Of a stretch of 64,000 nucleotides of DNA, positions 11,501 through 20,639 are shown piece after piece; position 1 is the stretch's first letter, and each line of letters starts with the position of its first letter. A model generated the notes under the pieces. It made no database searches. It saw only the letters and a program-made list of their open reading frames with translations, and was not told the DNA's origin. The stretch comes from Isoetes taiwanensis (Eukaryota > Streptophyta > Lycopodiopsida > Isoetales > Isoetaceae). The stretch lies in NCBI GenBank assembly GCA_021234155.1, contig JAJEKV010000025.1, forward strand, positions 15,595,843 through 15,659,842. Reading direction: 5' to 3'. The position numbers and the translations under genes were made by a program.

Positions 11501-12100
11501 TACCAACCAACTGATTTTTCACCTCCATATTCCTGAATTCTTCACCAAGAAACTCTCTCACTTCTTTATCTTTCATGAAATCACTCAAAACTTCTCTTTT
11601 CTCTTCAGTGTCCATTTTAGATGTATTTCTAACAAATGAAAACACTATATTCTCCACAATTTTACTCCTGCTTGAATGTTCCTTTTATGACACAACAAGA
11701 ACTCTCTTGTAGAGTAGCTTGTTTTTCCTCTTTTCTTAAACTTCGTTGCCTTCTCTTTTTTAAAGTCTCTTGCTCGATGTCCTCTTCTTTTTTCCCTTTG
11801 AATTGTTCACATTTTATGCCTTCCATAGCTATGTTCATCAAAAGAAATCTGATCACAAGAAGGTATTTCTCTTGTGGTCTAAATCTGTAACAAAGAAGCT
11901 CGGATTTTCCTAATTCCTCTTCATACTTTCTCATGTTACCGGTCTGAAAACCAAAGACAAGATTGGATGTACTCGTGAATTGAGTTTTTGTAAAATAAAA
12001 TCTGAAATAAAGTAGTTTTTGCCTTACTTGCCATTGCTGATGGTATCGATTTTGCATGCCTTGCTTTTATGTGATCCTTCCCTTCCCTCGATACAAACAT
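8560..12100 (-). pseudogene. decayed multi-exon transposase-like gene (VDFAENF family)
   Basis: Read on the minus strand, family-like blocks appear in order. The start is MFVSREGKDHIKARHAKS (ATG at 12100, donor at ~12027). Next come a charged helical exon (11.66-11.94 kb), an SKTISKRNLGKVLGV block (11.3-11.6 kb), TRVSPNAKDV...EHATHYLEDTQ (~11.1-11.2 kb), YPEVKIHQRAFEKLKPWYV (10.3-10.4 kb), and CIYGLCSNCG (~10.06 kb). Then follow LENLPPGILVSVVDFAENFS (~9.8 kb), a SNHGKGEHDG motif (~9.43 kb), and a C-terminal beta-rich part ending LPDVLSDDED with stop at 8560. This ordered set matches a widespread multi-exon family in animals and some plants that I believe to be transposase-derived (Asp in VDFAEN as candidate catalytic residue). 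Several adjacent blocks lie in different frames (around 9.4, 8.88, 8.85, 11.23 and 11.66 kb), so it is not intact. Confidence 0.6.
10480..11090. repeat. degenerate intronic array of ACTACAACT/AACTATAAC words
   Basis: Quasi-periodic words (AACTAGAACTACAAC, AGCTACAACTATC, GGAACTAAAAC, AACTATAACTTC) fill the intron between the 10.4-kb and 11.1-kb exons. The complement (GTTGTAGTTCTAGTT) is reminiscent of the GTTGCAG-rich repeat intron at 1.6-2.1 kb. Confidence 0.5.
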
Positions 12101-13129
12101 GAGATCGCCTCCTCTCCTCGCATCGGGTTCTTGGAGGCAATCGAAGTTTCTTGGAAGTATTTTTGAAAATTCCCTACGCGGGCGGTGGTTGCGATAAGAG
12201 CCAAACGAATTTAGTAATAGGGACGACCTACTTTTCAAACTATTTTTGGGGGGACAGGGGGGACAACCTAAATGAGACACTACATTGTGCTTTAACCCTG
12301 CTTTTAGTTTATATTACGGTGGTTAATTGCTAAGATTGAGACATTTGTTACGTATTTAATTAAAAAAATGTAAACCAATGAGAAAAGAAATTAAATACAA
12401 ATGATGGTCTATATATTATAGTCTACCAAGTCGCATCGCTAGTACAATTAGAAGATACTAGTAGGTGTGGAAGATAGGTTCCATTGGCAGGACTCTGGTT
12501 ATAGTGTTGGTAGGATCCAATGATTTCATTGTCTTGGATATTTCATTGTCTTGGATACAAGGGCAAAGAGCCGAAGAACTTTGCATGCAAGATTTTTATC
12601 TGTGTCACTTTCATGGTACTTATTTGTTTTAGACATGCAATGTGTGATCCTTTGTTCATGTGTAGTATCAACTTTGAGATTTTTCAAGGTATCTTAATGT
12701 TTCTCTCTTACTGAGCAGACTCTTCAACCTTTGTACATGAAAGATAAGACCTTTAAAGGTCTATCTTTATGCCATTTCACAAGACATGCTTGGACATGCA
12801 ACTCATGGTTCTATGGGGCTATGGTGAACTTCACAAGAGGTTATATTTTTTGAATTGCATATACATTGTGGAAAACTCACTAAGCTTACAACGATAAAAG
12901 TTTAGGAATCTTTATTTGCCTTTATGCAACATCATTAATTGCATATTTCAGATTAACTCGTTTGCCAGTTGTCTTACTTTTTCAAAAATTGAGGGTCTAA
13001 AACGTAACCTGACTAGGAAACTAACTCCAACAGTAACTTCTATCTAGCTAGATTGGCAGGTAGTTTTTATGCAAAATTTATTAACTGCATATATTCAAAT
13101 GGCTGATGTTATTAATTGAAATTCTGAAA
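12101..13129. other. spacer, no gene recognised
   Basis: AT-rich sequence between the transposase-like gene and the inverted B3 duplication. Short frames at 12151-12333 and 12520-12714 have no family resemblance. A G-run (GGGGGGACAGGGGGGAC) is at ~12248. Confidence 0.4.
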
Positions 13130-15433
13130 ACATATGATCCCATTCCGGCATCAGTATGTGAAATACCTCTGTGTCCTAATGGCCACCGAGGTAAATTTCT
13201 TGTACCCATTATTATTCTTAACTTCATACCAAACAACATTTCTTATTCCAATTAAAATTCTTTACTTATTCCCAAACAACAAAATGTGCACAATTTCTTA
13301 GAACACTACCTCGAACGTACCTCATGGATCTTGCCAAGCAACGAGTGCAAAAATGACACAAGCAAGCTATGTACCTCATGGAGCTTGGCTACTATCTTTC
13401 TGTTTTCATACATTATCGAACCTAAAGTTGAAAGTCTTAATGTGGTTGCTACATCAAAAAGATTAACGCAATAAAACAATATCAATGTAGGCATTGGAGC
13501 TTAAGCACAAAATAATAGCAAGAGCAAGGAAAATCCAACAAATTAATATAACTTCCCTTTCAGATATTACTTTCAGATGGAAACGACGACGGCTCCACCT
13601 TCAAATGGAAACAACAGCTCCACATCATTGCCAAGTCAATAATGGTATAATAATGGTATCCTATGGATGAAAACAATTGCCAATGTGGCAATCACTATTG
13701 CTAATTTAGTAAGTGACAAGGTAGTTGAATCTAGGCCCAGGTCTCTACCATGGACAATGAAAAAACATTCAATTCAATTTTATATAATGACTCTATATTT
13801 CTAACAAAGGTGTATTTGGTATCTATTGGTTTTCATTTGCTGTAAAAACATTTACGACATGGACATGCAACAACATTCAAGACAGTCGAATGATCACGTT
13901 GATTACCGCTAGTTTGAGACAACAAAATCTGCAAGACAAATGATTTATAGGATTTTTTTTTTTTTCCTTATATGCACTAGGAGCTTGATGTTGGCTCCTT
14001 CCGAAAGAAATTTCAAGCAAAAACAAGCAGATATTGGAAAAGGAACGCCTAAAGCAAGATCAAACATTCAAACATTATACTTTTAGTCTTGTGGTTTTTT
14101 ACCTTCTTCATCCCCTTTCTTCTGAAAGCTTGCGAACTTCTTCTAGTATTAATTTCTTCACATGACGCTTCATATTCAGCTCTGTCAGATCAATCTTAAA
14201 CGTTTCTCGAAGCTGCTTCAGAACATCCAAGAAGGTAAGGGTGCTAAGGTCGACAACATTGTCTAAAAGCTCACTTAGTTCTGCTCTGAGTTCGTCATCT
14301 GTTGGAAATGGATCCTTGTTTTCTTCTTTCTGCCCTATGTCAAAACTTTCATGAGGAGTTTTGAGAATGCCACTATAGCACTTTTCAAGCTGTTTACAGA
14401 AATCTGCTAATGAATAAGGATTGTTACAGTGGTAGATACGAATGTATATTGTATTCTGGTTTGCCACTTCCAATAATGCCAAATCGCCTTCTTTTATTTT
14501 ATGGGACAGGCAGAACTCGCTCCATCCTGCACCAAAACTTTTAAATTTAGGATAAGAATACCATCTGATCTGTTTCTTCTCAGAACCAGGGAGGACCACA
14601 AGGTTCACAGTGCCCCCTTTTTCTACTGAAATATTGGCTGCAAAGCGCTCAGAAAGCGTCTGCAGCAAATCAGCAATACTAGTTACTTAAAAATCGGCAT
14701 GAATTTAGATAGAAAGATAGATTAGAACAAAAAACCTACACATCTTGCGGTCACAAGCTTTGACGATGTGAATTCCAGAATATGATATCGATCATTAAGC
14801 CTTTTCCTTGCAGCTTCTATTATTTCCTTGAGTTTCTTATCAATGCTACTTTGAGGATCAGATCTTGGCTTTTCAGCTTCTTCTACCTTTTCAGCTTCCT
14901 CAAACATCTTCTCTTGTTTCAAATTCGCGGCCATTTTGCCAGAAGAATCTGTATCTGGGTATTCCATCGGTTTCCTCTTGTTCGTCTTCTTCTGAAAATT
15001 GGCGTTGAGATTTGGGGCAGATCCCATATGCTGCGTACCATTTTTCTCGATTACTTCAATCCACAGCACTGAACATTTATAAAGCAAGCATAAAAGAATG
15101 TCTCCTCTTTCTATGCCATGCTCCTGCTCAAACTTTAGCCAGCCATCTCCAAGATATATCTTGTTATCCTCTTTAACAACTTCAACATTATGATCTGCTC
15201 CGTTTGGCCCTTGGATTAACAGATGGGCACCGCGCAAGTGTTTTTTCACGATTTTGAAAGGAAGTTTCTGCATAAGTATTATATGTTATAATGAATCTAA
15301 GCACCAGACATAAAACTTGAACATTTTAGTTCTTACCAAGCAAGGCCTGGATCTAACTCTGGCTGTAAAATGCGCTACCATTTTTGCTGCCATCCTTTCT
15401 TCCTCCGCCTCCCTTCCTTTTTTTGCTCCTTTA
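13130..15433. repeat. inverted duplication arm, left (partner 61570-63704)
   Basis: The reverse complement of this arm matches 61570-63704. It covers the B3 gene and about 1 kb of 3' flank down to the shared phrase CATTCCGGCATCAGTATG (13141), seen as CATACTGAGGTCAGGATG near 63690. Identity looks high by eye, with small indels. The homology ends near 13130 and 63704. Confidence 0.85.
14108..15393 (-). CDS. REM-type protein with two B3 domains and a C-terminal DEK_C domain
   Basis: Three exons: 15393-15337, 15267-14740 and 14659-14108, with introns flanked by GT and AG and all junctions in phase. The predicted product is 378 aa starting MAAKMVAHFTARVRSRPCL. Residues ~5-97 form a B3 DNA-binding domain (LLIQGPNGADH, GDGWLKFEQEHGIERGDILL). 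Residues ~100-190 are a charged linker with an EEAEKVEEAEK stretch. Residues ~196-273 form a second B3 domain (GAGWSEFCLSHKIKEGDLAL). Residues ~315-372 (DDELRAELSELL, DLSTLTFLDVLKQL, FKIDLTELNMKRHVKKLI) match the DEK C-terminal helical DNA/chromatin-binding fold. A nuclear transcriptional role is inferred. A longer frame upstream to 15561 crosses the block X junction, so the MAAKM start, conserved in the paralogue, is preferred. No breaks are visible. Confidence 0.85.
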
Positions 15434-15831
15434 AAATGCAACATGATCATTAGCATTAGATTTGTGACATCTACTTTAAATGGAGGCTTCTCGTATATGC
15501 ACAGCAGTTTGTAGTTAATTCTCATTTTAGACCACAGCATTAATTTCAAATCAACATCCAAAAATGGTCCTAATCAAGTCAATTATTTAAAAAACCTTGA
15601 AATTAATAATAAAATCCAGTACCCCCAATGGTCTGTTTATAAATTGCCGAAACTTGGAGCCCAAATAAAACCTCGCAGCAGCATGGGAGGATGGCAAGGA
15701 TGGATGAAGACTTTATAATTTGGCTTGTTATCGTTCCCGGTTTTAATTTAGAATGGTCTAGGTTTTAATAAGTTCCTAGCTCATGGACAGATAATAAAAT
15801 TGCAATAGTCTTTGTGGTTTTCTTATATACG

Positions 15832-16155
15832 TAAAGACTTTTTACCTTCAATTCTGCCATCGCGTCCAATAGGGCTTTGACACGTGGCGACGCTTTTTTT
15901 CCTAAAAGATTGCAATCTCGCGTGCCGCTGTTCTACCGAAATTTACTCCGCTTTCTGTTGTTTTTACTCGCATCCGGCTGTTTCTACCACGCATTCCTCT
16001 GATTCTACTCTACATTCTGGTCGCAGAATTGAAGGTAAAAAATTCTTTACGTTCTTTAAAGTCCCTCTGAAAATTGCTACGGCTTTCAAGGTGGCCTCCG
16101 TGCTCCGTAGCGTCGGCCACCTTTCAGGAAAAACTTTCGGGACTTCCCCTTTTTA
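15832..16155. mobile_element. MITE-like foldback insertion, only in left copy of X
   Basis: The right copy runs straight from TTATATAC to AATCCGTGC, while the left has ~324 extra bases. The first ~220 are bounded by inverted repeats TTTTTACCTTCAATTCTGC (15839) and GCAGAATTGAAGGTAAAAA (16024), extended outward by GTAAAGA and TCTTTAC. The remaining ~100 bases form a second foldback (AAGTCCC...GGTGGCC...GGCCACC...GGGACTT). No transposase is present. A clean target duplication was not found, so a deletion from the right copy remains possible. Confidence 0.6.
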
Positions 16156-16299
16156 TCCAATCCGTGCTTTGCCATCTTATCCATTGGAATAGTTTTATTT
16201 GTTGAAATTTTATGAGGATGCTATTGACTACGGTGATAAACATGGGTTCATTATCTACCATTTTCTCCTTCGAGCTGGCTTTTTTTCTTCCTTTAGGGT

Positions 16300-16695
16300 T
16301 TGGAGCTTTTAACTGGTTCTCTTTTCTTAGCTTCTTCTTGTGACGGGTTTGGAGCTTTTAACCGGTTCTCATATTGCGCGGATGCTCTCATGTGTAAGTT
16401 CTGCGATATTATGAAGTTGTTGAAACAACTGTTGCCAGACATCCGATTCTTGGTTAACATGGTATTTGAGTTTGAGAATTACGATTGCATTAATGTGACG
16501 ATTTCCGTAGGGCAATTCCTATTCCTACAAGAGTTGAGAGACAATAGCCAGCTTTATCTGGCATTTATCAACTCTACAAGAGTAAAGGTGGACATTGTTT
16601 GTGGAGCAGAGAAGGATTCCTTTTGTCGACTAGAGCATGTCAATATTCTAATGACGCTCACCATTCTGCATGAAGGGACTTCAGGTTTCCAATAG
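16300..16695 (+). CDS. uncertain 131-codon ORF in block X
   Basis: The open frame begins MELLTGSLFLASSCDGF and has no recognised domain. In the right copy (58536-58927) the same sequence is split by a frame change near 58727, which argues against a conserved protein. A short internal duplication (TTTGGAGCTTTTAACYGG twice) lies at its start. Confidence 0.2.
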   Translation: MELLTGSLFLASSCDGFGAFNRFSYCADALMCKFCDIMKLLKQLLPDIRFLVNMVFEFENYDCINVTISVGQFLFLQELRDNSQLYLAFINSTRVKVDIVCGAEKDSFCRLEHVNILMTLTILHEGTSGFQ

Positions 16696-16861
16696 ATTTT
16701 TCCTACTGCCAAGTCTGCTGCTTATGGGTTCAAGACATATTTGTTGAAAATCGAATATGTAGCTTTTATAGCATTTCTAATTTGGGCACAGAGATTTGAT
16801 GGCAGACTATGCTATTTCAGATAAACTATCTTGCTGCCTTATTTTCTTATTATTATAAGTT

Positions 16862-17838
16862 AGTAGAAAAGGTGCCCAGCATTGCTGGGCTTTCCATCAG
16901 GATTAAAGTCAAAAGTTAAAAAAGGTATGATTGTAACCTATACGCATTCCATTGGTTACATGTGAAAGTGTCCGAGGTCAACATACATATTAATAACCTA
17001 TGAACAACCCATTGGTTATATGGAAAAGTGTCTTAGTACTTATTTTAATATATCTAACATGTCCGTGATAGTTGCCAACTGACCAGCATGAGAAACTGAA
17101 ATTTTACGCTACGGTAGTCTAAGGTGGTTTCTGGTGGGCACAATCTCGAATTCCCTAAACAATGTCAGAACAAAATACGTATTAGCAAATGACCCCAGTA
17201 GAGATTTGTTTCAACCACAATGACATGGCATAGTCGTGTTTAGCAATTATAGTTGATGTATGTCTTTCTCAACAAAACGAACATGTTACTCCACACTCTT
17301 CCGACCTCTAGCCCATGCATCTACAAACACGAAATTCAAATTATACATCCACAAAATGTCCATCGTCAATTTGCTAGAGACACGCCCCTCCAATTTGCTA
17401 TACATGTGACCCTCCTACTCCATTCCATGCAAGCTGCAATGTTCTCTCCTTGTTGGCGAACTCATCGAACGAAACAGCATTCAAATTATTCCAGAAAATA
17501 GATGACTTGAACAAAATAGTAGACAAATTGTGCCAGAAAATAGGTGACAAATAAATATCACATGGAAAAAAATACATTCATCGGAATAGAGCAAAAATAT
17601 CGCACAAAATACCTTACTTATACATGCACAAATGCATATTTGGATAAACTTTGGACATTATATAAGCTCTAGCATATATTTGCGCAAAAATTTAGTTTTT
17701 AAATTTAAGCCATCAAAAGTTAGACCTTAGATTTAGACTTTGCCTGGCAACATTATTAACAAACTTTTAAACCTTAGATTTATAAAAGCTATTCAAAGCA
17801 CTGTAGCTCAGGATTATTAAAAACATTGTAGTAGGAGA
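16862..17838 (-). mobile_element. Helitron-like element in block X, left copy
   Basis: On the minus strand the sequence ends with hairpin GCCCAGC-aat-GCTGGGC (16874-16890), then ACCTTTT and a degraded CTAG (CTAC here, intact at 59086-59089), followed by T. This is the Helitron 3' signature. The 5' end is uncertain; TCTCCTACTACAATG read on minus from ~17838 is the best candidate, giving ~1 kb, but the preceding base is not the expected A. Helitrons move by rolling circle; this copy has no helicase and would be non-autonomous. Confidence 0.5.
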
Positions 17839-18769
17839 AAACTAGTTAAACCTAGTGAGAACAGTGCATACGACCATTAGATGGCTCTATAACTCATCAT
17901 CCGGTAGTTACCTTTAGCATTAATGGTTTCAAGTTTGGAGGGTTGGCTTATAGTTGAGTAGACATATATTTAAAATGGATTTTGTCAATTTGAAATGGAC
18001 ATATATAGATGCGTAAGAACCTTTTTCAAGATGTGGTAGTATGTGAATGTAGTAGGTGTTGGTAGTATGTGACCATTATTTGAACTATTTTGTGGTCCAA
18101 GGTGAGTTTATAATTATGTAAATGTGTGTACATTTACAAGGAAAATCAGAATCCATTGCTTATTTATGTTTGGGCAATTGAGTCCTATATTTTTTGTAAG
18201 ACTTTGGGAAAGAAATTGACATCAAAGTTACAATTTTGATAGCGATTTGGTTGGAAAATGGCCATTTAGGTTGCAACTTCCTTGGAAAAAAAATTGAAAA
18301 ATGGCCAATTTGGCTACGCTTAGATGAAACAAAGACTGAGGGGAATGGCTAATTGATTCTACTTAGGAAATGTTCTAGGGATACTAAAATTTTCTTTGCT
18401 CCAACTAAGTTCTTAGATTTTGAGAGCAGCACCACCTAGAGTTGGAAACGCCTTTGCACCTCCAATTGCACCTAAGATTTGGCGAGCCAAAAAGACATGC
18501 TATGGTGGCTTTGCCCTTCGACAACAAAAGAGTTTTTCAAGTGTGGACCGTTAGATTGCTCATGCCAATCTGAACCGCCAAAGTTAGGGCTGGATATATG
18601 ACACACCTAATAACATTATAATATAGGAATATAAAATTGAACCATATATTTGTAGTAAGAAATGGGTCTAGAGCACACCGGGATTTTTTGGCCTACCTCT
18701 TGCACATGGCATACGACATACCCCTATAGGTATAGATGCATTCCCGTACCCCCTCCCCCCAAAAACCAA

Positions 18770-19247
18770 ATCCTCTTCCCCAAGTTTGCTTTACTGCTAG
18801 TTATTTTTTTTCTGACATTGAATGTGACAAGTATGGGGCTTATTATTTCAAATCCTATTTCTCAAGCCTGCCCTACTGCTAGTTTATTTTTCTGGCATTG
18901 GATATGATGGCCAGTCGATGTGACAACTAGGAGGTTTAAAATAATAGCCTGACATTACTTACCCTAGTGGTACTTAATACTTGCCCCATTGCTAGTTAGT
19001 TTTTCTAGCATTGGATGTGACAAGCAAGGGAAACTCTATTGGCCTCAGTGGACGATAAAAAAATCATTCTCATTTCTCAAGCCTGCCCTACTGCTAGTTA
19101 ATTATTCTGGCATTACTTACCCTAGTGGTAGGTAATACTTGCCCTAGTGCTAGTTAGTTTTTCTAGCATTGGATGTGACAAAGTAATAGGCACACTTTCT
19201 CAAGCCTGCACTACTGCTAGTTAATTATTTTATAATTTCTCAAACCT
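18770..19247. repeat. degenerate tandem array, left copy
   Basis: Repeating phrases CTCAAGCCTGCCCTACTGCT, TTTTTCTAGCATTGGATGTG and TGACATTACTTACCCTAGTG recur in an irregular ~100-bp rhythm. The same array, with different copy structure, is at 61010-61565. Related phrases (CTGACATTGAATTTGAC) recur at ~22190 and in the 5' flanks of the truncated B3 genes. Confidence 0.7.
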
Positions 19248-19717
19248 GCCACTGACACTTAATTGTGACAAGCAATAGGGTTAAAATAATAGTCTGACAT
19301 TGCATGTGATACTGGCACGTGGCTTGAAATAATAGTCCTTGTTTTTAGGTTTTTAGTTTTTATGAGATGCCACGACCGGTATTTTGCCATTACTGCGCAT
19401 TAAAAGAGGATCTTGGAGTCTCAGAAAAACCTTTGCAGATTATTGAGAGTATCGTAGAGAATATTGTTAAAAAGAAAATTGTTTTCTCTGTTATTCAGAT
19501 GCTTCGGGGCAGAGATATGTTGTTCGAAGACTTCAATTCCGCCTTAACCCAACAACTGCTTAGAAAGAAGGCGCCTGAATCATCGTAGATATAAGCTTAT
19601 AAAATCCAAAATACCTTTCAATGGAACGAAAACAAAAAGAGGCGGAGGAAGAAAAGATGGCAGCAAAAATGACTGCATATTTTACAGCCAGTTCGTCAAT
19701 AAGCATTTGTGCAGTGG
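19248..19717 (+). pseudogene. 5' part of a truncated B3 gene
   Basis: The plus-strand promoter-side sequence and frame 19367-19588 (SEKPLQIIESIVENIV..., ending APESS) match the reverse complement of 57288-57617. They are followed by MERKQKEAEEEKMAAKMTAYFTA, the first coding exon of a B3 gene like the one at 57255. The match then jumps to a sliver of B3 exon 2 (AAGCATTTGTGCAGTGG, 19702) and ends, joining at ~19717 to an unrelated B3 fragment on the other strand. The gene is therefore a 5' remnant. Whether the 73-codon upstream frame is an exon or a leader ORF is unclear; it is predicted helical. Confidence 0.65.
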
Positions 19718-19809
19718 AAAGCATATGCAGTCTTCAAAATGACAAAATATAGTTTTCCCATTACATTTTACCCGCATTTACATAATCATAAGCAGCTAAT
19801 CCATTGCTT

Positions 19810-20406
19810 TCACACGTCTGGACAGTTTTTCCTTGGGAGTTTGAAGAGATGAACTTTGAGAGTTCTAGGACCTAATACTTCTAACTCTAATTTATCTCCA
19901 ATTTTAAGATGGTGATCTTTTTTAAAATCACTCCATCCAGCACAAAAGCCTCCTCTCCCTGTCCAACGCAACTCATGGCTGCAGCCATCTAGGCAAGAAA
20001 ATGTCACATAATCACCACATTCCAGACCTGGCATGTGCTTCCTGATAAATTCTGTGCCAAAATTCTGTTATAAAACGAAAAACAATGTTAGAACTGTTCA
20101 GAAACTTTATCATATCAAGTATGTATGACTTAGAACTTCGTCCTTGAGATGGAGACTATTGTTACTTACAAGTTCTTTATCAAACCTATATTTTGTCACC
20201 GCCACATGAATAGATGGTTTTCTCAGATTTTTACTGTAATGTTGAGCCTTCTTATGCTTGAATGGCTTTGCAAAAAGTTCTGCAGCAGCTTTCTTCTCAG
20301 CAAAGGTGTTGCATTGGTAGATATAAAAGGTGATGGAATTTTGGCCTGTTAATTCCAACAGTGCCATATCACCTACTTTGATACCATGCATACGAGCAAA
20401 TTGGCA
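19810..20406 (-). pseudogene. B3 gene fragment, two domains (duplicate of 22746-23360)
   Basis: Two minus-strand exons: ~20406-20170 (FARMHGIKVGDMALLELTGQ, the C-terminal half of a B3 domain, then KHKKAQHYSKNLRKPSIHVA) and 20064-19810 (MPGLECGDYVTFSCLDGC, GRGGFCAGWSDFKKDHHLKI, ending FKLPRKNCPDV and a stop). The intron has GTAAGT and AACAG ends. The same region occurs at 22746-23360, where it is attached to its upstream exons. Here the 5' side stops abruptly inside a B3 domain at ~20406 and abuts Helitron-helicase coding sequence. Within the retained part both exons are open, better preserved than the second copy. Transduplication by a Helitron is the favoured explanation. Confidence 0.7.
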
Positions 20407-20629
20407 TGCCAGAGTCCGCGAGCTTGTGCGGGCATTCAATGGGAAAGTCCCTTAATTCATCATAGTCATCATCCAAATTGAAAGCATCAATGCTTGTGTA
20501 GATAACTTTTTCTCCTTCCATGCGCTCGATGACGATGTCGTTAGTTCGCAATGTGTCTTCATTTTTTGGACAGAGTATTGCCTTTTTGTGCATAATTGGA
20601 AATTGTTCTTGTGATATGTATGTTAACAA
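20407..20629 (-). mobile_element. Helitron Pif1-like helicase fragment
   Basis: The minus-strand frame contains AILCPKNEDTLRTNDIVIER, GEKVIYTSIDAFNLDDDYDE, FPIECPHKLADSGMP. It corresponds to the C-terminal part of plant Helitron helicases (ILxPKNxxVxxxN, then SxD, then L...SGMPPH). Only about 70 residues are present; the frame runs on into the adjacent B3 fragment. No Rep domain was seen nearby. Confidence 0.6.
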
Positions 20630-20639
20630 TTATTTACTA

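Larger units (their letters stand above)
15530..19247 (+). repeat. block X, left copy (direct repeat of 57620-61570)
   Basis: From GACCACAGCATTAATT (15530) to TTTCTCAAACCTGCC (~19247) this 3.7-kb spacer repeats at 57620-61570 in the same orientation with few differences, apart from copy-specific insertions. Flanking B3 genes are on opposite sides in inverted order at the two loci, so X is inverted relative to its neighbours in one of them. X carries a Helitron-like end, a tandem array and no convincing gene. Confidence 0.85.

Noticed and set aside
14782-15072. Plus-strand ORF over the B3 gene
   Set aside because: Antisense shadow of the charged linker exon; the same shadow appears at 61946-62236 on the opposite strand.
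17253-17501. 82-codon ORF repeated at 59476-59691
   Set aside because: The copies end differently and the frame lies inside the Helitron-like element; no family resemblance.
18662-18907. 81-codon ORF repeated at 60890-61132
   Set aside because: Conserved only because block X is duplicated; rich in simple C/T stretches, no domain.
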